Source: an uncultured Eubacterium sp. (GTDB taxonomy: Bacteria > Bacillota > Clostridia > Lachnospirales > Lachnospiraceae). From it: DNA of 36,050 bases. The notes below the pieces were generated by a model. The model had not been told where the DNA came from. It did no database searches and saw only the letters and a list, made by a program, of their open reading frames with translations. Where the stretch lies: positions 1 through 36,050 of the forward strand of contig CAMEJP010000020.1 of assembly GCA_945920185.1 (NCBI GenBank). The letters run 5' to 3'. Positions 16,970 through 24,204 of this stretch are shown in pieces. The translations under genes and the position numbers were made by a program. Positions within the stretch are counted from its first letter, which is position 1, and the number at the start of each line of letters is the position of its first letter.

Positions 16970-17887
16970 ATGGATGAATTTACATTTATAGTTGATGAGA
17001 GTGAAAAAAATACGAGAATAGACAAATATCTTAGTGATAAAATGCCGGATACTTCCCGTTCATATATTCAAAAGCTGATTGAATTTGGCAATATAAATGT
17101 AAACGGAGGAAGTATCAAGGCAAATTATAAGATTTCCGCAAATGATGTTATTGTTGTAGCTATGCCGGAACCTACTGTACTTGACATAGAACCTCAGGAT
17201 ATTCCTCTTGACATTATATATGAGGATAATGATATAATTGTGGTAAATAAGCCAAAAGGAATGGTAGTGCATCCTGCACCGGGGCATTATAAGAATACTC
17301 TTGTAAATGCTCTTATGTATCATTGTAAGGATAATCTTTCTACCATTAACGGTATATTCAGACCGGGAATTGTGCATAGGATTGATATGGATACAACAGG
17401 AGTTCTTGTAGTGTGTAAGAATGATTATGCACATAACTTTATTGCACAGCAGCTTAGTGTTCATTCCATTACACGAAAGTATGAAGCTATTGTTTATAAC
17501 AGCTTTGCAGAGGAAACAGGAACGGTAAATGCTCCTATCGGTCGCAATCCTGCCGAGCGTAAGCAGATGTGCATAGACTATGTACGCGGAAAAGAAGCAG
17601 TTACACATTACCGGGTAATCAAAAATTACGGACGTTATGCACATATAGAGTGTACCCTTGAAACCGGACGAACCCATCAGATAAGAGTTCATATGTCAAG
17701 CATAAATCATCCGCTGCTTGGTGACACGGTGTACTGTAATGCTAAGCCGCCATATAATCTCAGAGGACAGACTCTGCATGCAAGAGTGCTTGGCTTTATT
17801 CACCCTACAACGCATGAATATGTTGAGTTTTCTGCGCCTCTGCCTGAATACTTTACCAGTCTTCTTGAATATTTTAATACTATATAA
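16970..17887 (+). CDS. RluD-type ribosomal large subunit pseudouridine synthase
   Basis: 305 residues. An N-terminal S4 domain (RIDKYLSDKMPDTSRSYIQKL, then FGNINVNG) precedes the RluA/RluD catalytic domain. The catalytic Asp lies in GIVHRIDMDTTGVLVVCKN (family HRLDxxTSG); RTHQIRVHMSSINHPLLGD is also typical. It isomerises uridines in 23S rRNA; the exact sites cannot be told from sequence. It starts six bases after the lspA stop, and the ribosome site is weak (AAAGG too far upstream), so coupling with lspA is likely. Confidence 0.92.
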   Translation: MDEFTFIVDESEKNTRIDKYLSDKMPDTSRSYIQKLIEFGNINVNGGSIKANYKISANDVIVVAMPEPTVLDIEPQDIPLDIIYEDNDIIVVNKPKGMVVHPAPGHYKNTLVNALMYHCKDNLSTINGIFRPGIVHRIDMDTTGVLVVCKNDYAHNFIAQQLSVHSITRKYEAIVYNSFAEETGTVNAPIGRNPAERKQMCIDYVRGKEAVTHYRVIKNYGRYAHIECTLETGRTHQIRVHMSSINHPLLGDTVYCNAKPPYNLRGQTLHARVLGFIHPTTHEYVEFSAPLPEYFTSLLEYFNTI

Positions 17888-17943
17888 TACAGGTGACGAA
17901 GCGGATTTATAAATGTCCGAAATTAAGAATGGAGGTAATTTTT

Positions 17944-18585
17944 ATGGAAAAGAGAGTAGTAGTAACTATTGGTCGTGAGTATGGAAGCGGCGGTCATGAA
18001 ATAGGTATGAAGCTTGCAAAGGAGCTTGGCGTCAGGTGTTATGATAAGGAGCTTTTAAAACTAGCTTCAAAGGAGAGCGGTATCTGTGAGGAATTGTTCT
18101 CAAACCATGATGAAAAGCCTACAAACAGCCTTTTATATTCATTGGTAATGGATACATATTCACTTGGCTATTCATCTCCAACTTTTGTGGATATGCCTAT
18201 AAACCACAAGGTATTTTTGGCTCAGTTTGATGCCATCAAGCATCTGGCAGAGAAGGAAAATTGTGTAATTGTAGGAAGATGTGCTGATTATGCTCTCGAG
18301 GAGGATAAGAGTGCAATAAAGGTATTTATCAAAGCACCTTTGGAAAAGAGAATACAAAGAATAGTTCGTCTGTATGATATATCTGAAAGCAAAGCTAAAG
18401 ATACGATACAGAAGGCTGATAAGAGTCGTGCCAGCTATTATAATTACTATTCAAGCAAAAAATGGGGCGATGCAAAGAGCTATGATTTGTGCATAGACAG
18501 CAGCATCCTGGGTATAGAAGGAACAGTAGAACTTATTAAAAATTACATTAACATTAAGTTAGGTGTGAAGGACGTTGTACTATAA
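17944..18585 (+). CDS. Cytidylate kinase-like family protein
   Basis: 213 residues. The P-loop region is REYGSGGHEIGMKLAKELG at the N-terminus, followed by YDKELL and later VIVGRCADYAL and FIKAPLEKRIQRI. This is the 'cytidylate kinase-like' family (PF13189), related to Cmk but with a different substrate region; true Cmk is usually encoded with ispH/rpsA. Substrate unknown. The start is set by GGAGGT at 17931-17936. Its last 11 bases overlap the next gene if that begins at the TTG 18575. Confidence 0.88.
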   Translation: MEKRVVVTIGREYGSGGHEIGMKLAKELGVRCYDKELLKLASKESGICEELFSNHDEKPTNSLLYSLVMDTYSLGYSSPTFVDMPINHKVFLAQFDAIKHLAEKENCVIVGRCADYALEEDKSAIKVFIKAPLEKRIQRIVRLYDISESKAKDTIQKADKSRASYYNYYSSKKWGDAKSYDLCIDSSILGIEGTVELIKNYINIKLGVKDVVL

Positions 18586-19567
18586 GAAATTTCGACATAA
18601 TTTCTTCAGAAATATCAAGAATAACAAAATGAGCAAGTACTATTTGCTCATTTTGCTTGTGTTCTGCGTTTTTATAGCATTTACAATTCAATATTTAAAA
18701 GAACAGAACAGCACTGAAAATAATAAAGATTCCGGAAAAAATGAGACTCATAGTTCCGGAAGTGAAAATCAATCATCCGCAGAGAATCTGACAGATAGAC
18801 AGGAGCCTTCCGCAAGCGATGTGGTTGTAGATAATACAGATAATTATATTATCAGAATCAATTCTGCCACAAACAGGCTGTATGTATATAAGGTATTGGA
18901 AGATGATAATACGGAACTTGTAAGAGCCTGTATATGTTCAGTAAGCACTTACGTTTCGCAGTCTGATAATCTTTCAGTGTCAGATAAATATATTTGGCGC
19001 CCTATTAATGACTATATGTACTGTCAGTACGCCACTAAGATTGCTTCAAATATAGTAATACAATCAATGCCGTATGACGGCCCAAATAAGGACAGGCTGT
19101 ATGTAAAATATTATAACAATTTAGGAAATAATACCTCAGACAAGGGAGCAGTATACCTTACGGTTGAAGACGCCATGTGGATATATAACAATGTAAAGAA
19201 GAATGCTAAAGCAGTAGTATATTCCGAACCGAATGAAGTGATTGACAAAACTCCTGAAAAGCTTCCTGAAATGTTATGGTGTATACGCTGGGACCCTACG
19301 GATCCTGACACAGGAAATGTATGGACAAAACAGCATTTAAGCCACATTGAAGGTGTACGAAATCAGACTGTATCAGCAGGACAGTATTTCGATCCTCTTG
19401 AGGGAGTTACGGTATATGACACAGACGGAAAACCTATTCCCTCAAAACACATTATAATAGACGGAATTTTGGACACATCTACTCCCGGTGAATATCAAAT
19501 AACATATGTCATAGCTGATATTTACGGTGAAAATATTATATGGGACTGTGTTATAACGGTTGTATAG
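18575..19567 (+). CDS. Membrane-anchored protein with degenerate L,D-transpeptidase (YkuD) domain and Ig-like C-terminus
   Basis: 330 residues from a TTG at 18575 (GAAGGA just upstream, overlapping the kinase gene); an ATG at 18629 is the alternative start. Basic N-terminus, one membrane helix (about 22-40), a Ser/Asn/Glu-rich linker (44-85), then a YkuD-like domain (about 90-215): YIIRINSATNRLYVYK, CICSVST, then IQSMPYDG and SDKGAVYLTVEDAMWIYNN. In active enzymes the last two read roughly HSxPY and SHGCxRL. Here His is Gln163, Cys is Ala192 and Arg is Tyr194, so the active site is lost. A C-terminal Ig-like domain follows (about 240-330; VSAGQYFDPLEGVTVYD, STPGEYQITYVI). I infer a non-catalytic wall-binding or regulatory role. 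It is the last gene before the terminator. Confidence 0.75.
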   Translation: MYYKKFRHNFFRNIKNNKMSKYYLLILLVFCVFIAFTIQYLKEQNSTENNKDSGKNETHSSGSENQSSAENLTDRQEPSASDVVVDNTDNYIIRINSATNRLYVYKVLEDDNTELVRACICSVSTYVSQSDNLSVSDKYIWRPINDYMYCQYATKIASNIVIQSMPYDGPNKDRLYVKYYNNLGNNTSDKGAVYLTVEDAMWIYNNVKKNAKAVVYSEPNEVIDKTPEKLPEMLWCIRWDPTDPDTGNVWTKQHLSHIEGVRNQTVSAGQYFDPLEGVTVYDTDGKPIPSKHIIIDGILDTSTPGEYQITYVIADIYGENIIWDCVITVV

Positions 19568-19586
19568 TCAGAATAGTTTTATTACT

Positions 19587-19631
19587 AAGAGTTTCTTACG
19601 TTTCATACCGCATAAGAGGCTCTTTTTTATT
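19587..19631 (+). terminator. Terminator of the yggS-sepF-lspA operon
   Basis: AAGAGTTTCTTA (19587-19598) pairs with TAAGAGGCTCTT (19613-19624) over 12 base pairs with two G-T wobbles, followed by a run of T with one A. It ends exactly where the opposing recombinase gene stops, at the point where transcription direction flips. Confidence 0.8.
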
Positions 19632-20684
19632 TTAAGGTTCTCTGAGTTTAACCTTATTTCTGGCATTTCTACGGTTTTGTTCAACCATATCGGCATAATG
19701 CTTTCTGGTGGTATTTACATCCTTGTGGCCCAGTACATCTGCCACAAGATATATGTCATTTGTTTCCTGATAAAGTGCCGTACCATAAGTACTTCTAAGC
19801 TTATGAGGAGTTATTTTTTTGATGGTTGTGACAGTTTGAGCATATTTTTTTACAAGCTTTTCAATGCTCCTTACACACATTCTTTTTTTCTGAGAGGAGA
19901 GAAACAGAGCGTTCTCATGACCTTCAAGCGGTGTTATGGTCTTGCGAAGCTCCATATAATTGATGAGTTCTTCCCTTACCTCATCGCCAAAGTATACAAA
20001 TGCTTCATAGCCGCCTTTTCGGACAACTTTAATACGGTCATTATCAAAATCAACGTCATTTATATCAAGTCCTACACATTCCGATACACGTATTCCGGTT
20101 CCAAGCAGGAGAGTCAGAAGTGCCAAATCTCTTGTGCCAAGCTTTTTAGCAGCTTCCTGTTGCTTTTTGGTGGCGAGATTGCCGTTTTCAACATTGTCAA
20201 GAAGCATGGATACTTCGTTTACTTCCAGCCTTACAATGGCTTTATCATGTATCTTTGGCATATTTACCTGAACGGAAGGATTATGCTCGATAAGCTGTGC
20301 CATATGAAAATATTTGTACATGGAACGGATAGAGCATAGCTTACGCTTTATCGAACGCTCATAATTTACAAAGCTTTTTCCGTCCTTTTCATAGTATTTA
20401 AGCGACTCTAAAAAGCCTTCAATATCCGTTGATTTCAGGCTGTCAAGAATATCAAGCTTATAATCTTTAACCGCTATGTCGGAATATTCCGGTATGTTTT
20501 CATGAATATAGTTGAAAAATACTTTTAAATCCGTTGCATATCCGATTCTTGTACGCGAAGCCGTAGTTTGCTCGATGCCTCTGAAATATATTGTACAAAA
20601 CGCCGGCAAATCCTTTAAGATTTCGCGAAGCTTCAACGTATTTTTAACATTTTGTTGCTCTGAGTAGGTTAATTGTTTATCCAT
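19632..20684 (-). CDS. Xer-like tyrosine recombinase
   Basis: 350 residues. A SAM-like core-binding N-terminal domain (about 25-150; RTRIGYATDLKVFFNYIHEN) and a C-terminal catalytic domain (about 165-345). Catalytic residues all appear present: Arg in LLGTGIRVSECVGLD, Lys in VVRKGGYEAFVYF, H-x-x-R in TPHKLRSTYGTALYQ, His in VLGHKDVNTTRKHYADM and its Tyr nucleophile. It is longer than XerC/XerD (about 300) and near the single-recombinase XerS length; the split N-terminal region also recalls XerS, but I cannot settle the subfamily. There are no phage or integron genes nearby, so chromosome dimer resolution is plausible. The ribosome site is weak (GAGAG before the ATG). Confidence 0.85.
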   Translation of the reverse strand: MDKQLTYSEQQNVKNTLKLREILKDLPAFCTIYFRGIEQTTASRTRIGYATDLKVFFNYIHENIPEYSDIAVKDYKLDILDSLKSTDIEGFLESLKYYEKDGKSFVNYERSIKRKLCSIRSMYKYFHMAQLIEHNPSVQVNMPKIHDKAIVRLEVNEVSMLLDNVENGNLATKKQQEAAKKLGTRDLALLTLLLGTGIRVSECVGLDINDVDFDNDRIKVVRKGGYEAFVYFGDEVREELINYMELRKTITPLEGHENALFLSSQKKRMCVRSIEKLVKKYAQTVTTIKKITPHKLRSTYGTALYQETNDIYLVADVLGHKDVNTTRKHYADMVEQNRRNARNKVKLREP

Positions 20685-20897
20685 AATTTTTTTCTCTCAT
20701 TTCTTGAAAGAAAACCGGAATGAGTAAATATATTGATATAAATAGCAGAATAGAGGTATATTGACATATAAGGAACTATTCGCTAAACTCTTGTTTTACG
20801 AATAGTTAATAGTGGATTTCACAGTCATCAGTGATTTTCATACAGTGAACCCTACATACGCCAAATATTCGCAAATACCCAAATACCTTAGTTTATG
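20685..20897. other. 213-base intergenic region between recombinase and helicase genes
   Basis: No coding potential seen. It holds the dif-like inverted repeat (20774-20807), a + strand promoter-like pair (TTGACA 20761-20766, 17 bases, TAAACT 20784-20789) overlapping the repeat's left arm, and a weaker inverted repeat whose ends are TTCAC (20818) and GTGAA (20849). I see no clear terminator for the helicase gene. Confidence 0.5.
20774..20807. repeat. Dif-like inverted repeat upstream of the recombinase
   Basis: AACTATTCG (20774-20782) and CGAATAGTT (20799-20807) are a perfect nine-base inverted repeat; it extends inward as TAAA/TTTA after one unpaired C. Read as a Xer site it gives an 11-base arm (20777-20787), a six-base spacer CTCTTG and an 11-base arm (20794-20804), with 9 of 11 arm positions matching. 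There is no T run, so it is not an intrinsic terminator. It could instead be an operator. The arms do not closely match the Firmicute dif consensus I know. Confidence 0.5.
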
Positions 20898-22109
20898 CTA
20901 TTTTGCAATATCTTTTGACTTATTTACATTCACAAGTTTTCCTTTTACAAACTTCATTTCTTTGAATTTTATTCCAAGATGTTTTTCGTAATCAGCTATC
21001 AGTTTTCGCTCATAATCATTTATTATGCAGATGGATTTGCCTTTGTTTCCGTTGCGTCCACATCTGCCGGCTCTGTGTAAATAGTCTGAACTTGCTTCAG
21101 GCATACTTATACTTACCACAATGTTAATTCCGTCAATCTGGAGGCCTCTGGCAGCTATATCCGTAGATATCAACGCTTTAAGCTTACCGTTTTTAAAATT
21201 ATTCAAAATGTTCTTTCGTTCAGCTTTTGAATTGGAACCATGAATACATGCTGCATTAAAATTGTTAAATTGCAGCTTGCTTGTGGCTAATTCTATATCA
21301 AAGACCTTGTTGATAAATATTAATGCTTTATCAGGTCTTAAGTTATGCAAAACCTTACGAAGCATCTCAAGCTTATCACGGTTTTCCACGACAAATATGT
21401 GTTCGATGTTTGACGCATATTTCTGTTCGTTTTTAATATGAATTTCCAAAGGGTTACATAATAAACTTATGGAAACCTTTTTGGTTTCTTTTGTTATACT
21501 GGCACTAAAAAGAACTGTCTGCGCATCCTTCATAAGACATTTGCGAACCGATGCCGTAATATCAAAATTATTCTTATCAAGAAGCTTGTCAGCCTCATCA
21601 ATCACAAGATATTTGACAAGATGAGCTGCTATCTTTTTCTTTTTTATAAGTTCATATATTCTTCCTGCAGTTCCTATGATGATTTGCGGCTTTGATTTCA
21701 GTGCTTCTATCTGTCTGTTGATATTCACATCTCCGATTATAAGTGCAGATTCCACCGGATAATCAATATTTTTATCTATAAGCTCAACCTGACGCTTAAT
21801 CTGTACTGCCAATTCATATGTGGGTGCAAGGATTATGGCATAATTTCCAGAAATATTATTATCTAAAATCTTTTCAAATAACGGAAGCAGATATGCCAGA
21901 GTCTTTCCTGAACCTGTATGAGACTGTGCAATAACGTCCCTGCCCTCTAAAATCGCCGTATAAGCACTTTTTTGTATATCTGTGGGCGTAATTATATTCT
22001 GCACTTTAAGAGCGTCTGTCAGGCATTTATCAAGGTTTAAGGACGTAAAATCATTTATGTTATTATCCGTAGCGTAAGGTGCACCATGTGATACTGTATT
22101 GTCACTCAT
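20898..22109 (-). CDS. DEAD-box RNA helicase
   Basis: 403 residues: the two RecA-like domains with almost no extra C-terminal tail. Motifs in order: Q-motif region TPTDIQ, motif I SHTGSGKT, Ia APTYELA, Ib GTAGRI, II DEAD in VIDEADKL, III SAS (usually SAT), IV ALIFINK, V STDIAARGLQ, VI HRAGRCGRNG. It unwinds short RNA duplexes, probably in ribosome assembly or cold adaptation. The start at 22109 is chosen because GGAG lies six bases upstream; an ATG at 22121 overlaps that site. A long hairpin (22123-22203) sits immediately upstream of the ribosome site. Subfamily (CshA, DbpA, other) is not determinable here. Confidence 0.92.
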   Translation of the reverse strand: MSDNTVSHGAPYATDNNINDFTSLNLDKCLTDALKVQNIITPTDIQKSAYTAILEGRDVIAQSHTGSGKTLAYLLPLFEKILDNNISGNYAIILAPTYELAVQIKRQVELIDKNIDYPVESALIIGDVNINRQIEALKSKPQIIIGTAGRIYELIKKKKIAAHLVKYLVIDEADKLLDKNNFDITASVRKCLMKDAQTVLFSASITKETKKVSISLLCNPLEIHIKNEQKYASNIEHIFVVENRDKLEMLRKVLHNLRPDKALIFINKVFDIELATSKLQFNNFNAACIHGSNSKAERKNILNNFKNGKLKALISTDIAARGLQIDGINIVVSISMPEASSDYLHRAGRCGRNGNKGKSICIINDYERKLIADYEKHLGIKFKEMKFVKGKLVNVNKSKDIAK

Positions 22110-22122
22110 AGTAATCTCCATT

Positions 22123-22203
22123 CCGGAGCGTTAGCGACGGGGCGAAGAGAAATTTGCGAATGCTATTTCTCTTCTGCCATCAAAACTAGTTGTGACGCTC
22201 CGG
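22123..22203 (-). promoter_or_regulatory. Large nested hairpin in the leader of the DEAD-box helicase gene
   Basis: Outer stem: CCGGAGCGT (22123-22131) pairs with ACGCTCCGG (22195-22203). Inner stem: GGCGAAGAGAAAT (22141-22153) pairs with ATTTCTCTTCTGCC (22165-22178) over 13 pairs with one bulged T, loop of 11. The foot of the outer stem is only about five bases from the helicase ribosome site. It may be a 5' UTR control element, or a dispersed palindromic repeat that happens to lie here. Confidence 0.65.
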
Positions 22204-22291
22204 CACAAATAGCTATTCTCCTGTTCAGACAGATGTATTTGTTTTTGAACTATTTGATTTTATCAAAATATCACACATTTGTCCAGTTTTA

Positions 22292-22300
22292 TGATATACT
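22292..22300 (+). promoter_or_regulatory. Candidate extended -10 promoter of the ttcA-like gene
   Basis: TG then TATACT (22295-22300) with one base between gives an extended -10, about 40 bases before the ATG at 22342. No good -35 is visible. Confidence 0.45.
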
Positions 22301-22341
22301 TAAATTCATACATATTTACTATAAAAGAATGTGAGGTTATT

Positions 22342-23091
22342 ATGGATCTGCAACAACTGTTAAGCCTTACACGAAAGGCTGTTGATGAGTATAAATTGAT
22401 TGATGACGGGGATAAGATTGCCGTAGGAATATCCGGAGGAAAGGACAGTCTTACTCTTTTATATGCTCTAAACGGGCTTAAACGCTTTTATCCCAACAGA
22501 TTTGAAATAGAGGCCATTACCGTAAATCTTGGAATTGAAGGAATGGATTTTACCCCAATAAAAGAGCTTTGCAATGAACTTGGTGTGCATTACACCATAG
22601 TCGATACTGAGATAAATGACATTATATTTAACAAAAGAAAAGAAGAAAATCCATGTTCGTTGTGTGCAAAAATGCGAAAAGGAGCTTTTAACGATACCAC
22701 AAAAGCACTAGGATGCAATAAGGTGGCTTACGCCCATCACAAGGATGATGTCATAGAAACACTTCTGATGTCTATGATTTATGAAGGAAGAATACACTCA
22801 TTTTCTCCAAAGACATACTGGGACAGAACAAATCTGACGCTTATAAGACCGCTTATATTCGTACCTGAGGCTGATATCATAGGTTTTAAAAACAGATATA
22901 ATCTTCCGGTTGTAAAAAACCTTTGTCCTGCGGACGGAGAAACAAAGCGTGAATATATAAAACAACTCGTCAAAAAGCTCAATTATGAAAATCCCGGTAT
23001 GAAAGAAAGGGTGTTCAGTGCCATATTGAATGGAAATCTGCAAGGATGGCCTGAAAGATTCCCAAGGGATACTTCAAAGAAAACTACCTGA
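22342..23091 (+). CDS. TtcA-type tRNA thiolation PP-loop ATPase
   Basis: 249 residues. The PP-loop SGGKDS is at residues 31-36; NPCSLCAKMRKG holds the CxxC pair that, with a third Cys in NLCPADG, is typical of iron-sulfur TtcA-like enzymes. AYAHHKDDVIETLLM and HSFSPKTYWDR are also family features. TtcA makes 2-thiocytidine at tRNA position 32; related PP-loop proteins modify other sites, so the target is inferred. The start at 22342 follows GTGAGG; an upstream in-frame ATG at 22279 lacks a site and overlaps the promoter. It converges on the LysM gene with nine bases between stops. Confidence 0.88.
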   Translation: MDLQQLLSLTRKAVDEYKLIDDGDKIAVGISGGKDSLTLLYALNGLKRFYPNRFEIEAITVNLGIEGMDFTPIKELCNELGVHYTIVDTEINDIIFNKRKEENPCSLCAKMRKGAFNDTTKALGCNKVAYAHHKDDVIETLLMSMIYEGRIHSFSPKTYWDRTNLTLIRPLIFVPEADIIGFKNRYNLPVVKNLCPADGETKREYIKQLVKKLNYENPGMKERVFSAILNGNLQGWPERFPRDTSKKTT

Positions 23092-23100
23092 AACGGTGGT

Positions 23101-23397
23101 TTAGTCATTGGAATATACCGGTACTACTATGTAGCTGCCGGCATGTATGGTGTCACCGCTCATATTATTGATGCTCTTGACTTCTGAGATATATTCTGAC
23201 TTGGAAGCATACTCTTCTGTCATATACTTGTCAGCAATGCTCCAGAGTGTGTCGTCAGGTTCAACCTGAATACTTACAAAGTACTTATGCTCGTGGAGCT
23301 TCTGACCGGCACCGTCTGCCTTTATAATATTTACCGTAATGACTATGGATAATGCAGCAAAAGCTGTGATGATAAACGCTAATATTTTCTTTTTCAT
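23101..23397 (-). CDS. LysM-domain membrane protein, YneA-like, divergent from lexA
   Basis: 98 residues. N-terminal membrane anchor (about 5-24, KKKILAFIITAFAALSIVIT), then a LysM domain (about 46-95; VEPDDTLWSIADKYM and HAGSYIVVPVY). LysM binds peptidoglycan. Size, layout and position opposite lexA match YneA, the SOS-induced division inhibitor of Bacillus; sequence identity in this family is low, so the role rests on context. The start at 23397 has AGGAGG upstream; longer versions of the frame have no site and would cross the promoter. Its promoter is consensus sigma-A with LexA-box-like sites over the spacer and the start region, so it should be damage-inducible. Confidence 0.85.
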   Translation of the reverse strand: MKKKILAFIITAFAALSIVITVNIIKADGAGQKLHEHKYFVSIQVEPDDTLWSIADKYMTEEYASKSEYISEVKSINNMSGDTIHAGSYIVVPVYSND

Positions 23398-23425
23398 AAA
23401 TATGTCCTCCTGTGAATGTATGTTC

Positions 23426-23439
23426 CAAACATTTGTTTG
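23426..23439. promoter_or_regulatory. LexA (SOS) box 1
   Basis: CAAACATTTGTTTG fits the Gram-positive box pattern (CGAAC-N4-GTTCG) with A/T changes at the second base of each half. It lies just downstream of the LysM gene's -10, over the expected transcription start. An identical 14-mer is 32 bases away, about three helix turns. Confidence 0.7.
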
Positions 23440-23446
23440 TATTTGT

Positions 23447-23475
23447 ATTATATAATGCAAACATTTGTTTGTCAA
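23447..23475 (-). promoter_or_regulatory. Consensus sigma-A promoter of the LysM (YneA-like) gene
   Basis: On the - strand TTGACA (23475-23470), 17 bases, TATAAT (23452-23447): a perfect match to the consensus at both hexamers. It is overlapped by LexA box 2. Confidence 0.85.
23458..23471. promoter_or_regulatory. LexA (SOS) box 2
   Basis: A second exact CAAACATTTGTTTG, inside the spacer and touching the -35 of the LysM gene promoter; binding would block RNA polymerase directly. A weaker box-like stretch, TGAACATACATTTG (23498-23511), overlaps the lexA -35 and may serve autoregulation. Confidence 0.7.
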
Positions 23476-23508
23476 CACTTTTTTCGAACAAATTTTCTGA
23501 ACATACAT

Positions 23509-23537
23509 TTGCATTTTGTGAAAATATATGTTATGAT
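23509..23537 (+). promoter_or_regulatory. lexA promoter
   Basis: TTGCAT (23509-23514), 17 bases, TATGAT (23532-23537), about 30 bases before the lexA ATG. A weak LexA-like site overlaps the -35. Confidence 0.7.
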
Positions 23538-23567
23538 ATATAAAACAGCAATCAAGGAGGCCGTATT

Positions 23568-24188
23568 ATGGCAAAAGGAAATATAAGCACAAAGCAGAGA
23601 GAGATATTGGAATACATAAAGGCTCAGATATTGGAGAAAGGCTATCCGCCGGCAGTTCGTGAGATTTGCGAGGCAGTCAATTTAAAGTCAACCTCATCGG
23701 TTCACTCTCATCTTGAAACTCTTGAGAAGAACGGTTTCATAAGAAGGGACCCTACAAAGCCGAGAGCCATTGAGATACTTGATGATGATTTTAACCTTAC
23801 AAGACGTGAGGTAAGCAACATACCTATTATAGGCAAAGTGGCAGCCGGTTCGCCTATTCTCGCACAGGAAAACATTACCGACTACTTCCCTATTCCGGTT
23901 GACTACCTTCCTAACAAAGAGACGTTTATGCTTATCGTTAAGGGCGACAGTATGATAAATATGGGAATTTACGATGGCGACTATGTTCTTGTCGAAGCTA
24001 CTTCCACAGCCAAGAACGGCGATGTTGTGGTCGCTCTTGTTGATGATTCAGCCACTGTCAAGCGTTTTTACAAGGAAGACGGTCATTACAGACTTCAGCC
24101 GGAAAATGACAGCCTCGACCCTATAATCGTGCCTGAATGTCAGGTGCTTGGCAAGGTCATCAGTTTGTATAGAAGAAATGTATTTTAA
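23568..24188 (+). CDS. lexA: LexA repressor
   Basis: 206 residues, normal length. The N-terminal winged helix (about 1-65) includes [24 protein letters not shown], the DNA-reading helix. The autocleavage site is Ala93-Gly94 in GKVAAGSP; the catalytic dyad is Ser128 (KGDSMI) and Lys165 (TVKRF). RecA-ssDNA triggers self-cleavage and releases SOS genes. AAGGAGG lies before the ATG. The divergent neighbour is the YneA-like LysM gene across shared SOS boxes. A strong bidirectional terminator follows. Confidence 0.98.
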   Translation: MAKGNISTKQREILEYIKAQILEKGYPPAVREICEAVNLKSTSSVHSHLETLEKNGFIRRDPTKPRAIEILDDDFNLTRREVSNIPIIGKVAAGSPILAQENITDYFPIPVDYLPNKETFMLIVKGDSMINMGIYDGDYVLVEATSTAKNGDVVVALVDDSATVKRFYKEDGHYRLQPENDSLDPIIVPECQVLGKVISLYRRNVF

Positions 24189-24204
24189 TCTTATGGAATA
24201 GTTG

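Noticed and set aside
17060..17692. 210-codon open frame on the - strand inside the RluD-type gene
   Set aside because: Antisense shadow of a conserved gene; odd composition (many Cys, Tyr, Ile) and no start signal.
19560..20339. 259-codon open frame on the + strand over the recombinase gene
   Set aside because: Fully antisense to a recombinase with all catalytic motifs; it begins inside the terminator hairpin and has no ribosome site.
19632..20684. The recombinase as a phage or transposon integrase
   Set aside because: No other mobile-element gene, no tRNA, no flanking direct repeats, and its base composition looks like the neighbours; a Xer-type housekeeping role fits better.
23081..23102. 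Small hairpin between the ttcA-like and LysM genes as a terminator
   Set aside because: AAACTACC and GGTGGTTT can pair, but there is no T run on either strand and the stem is short; not listed as a terminator.
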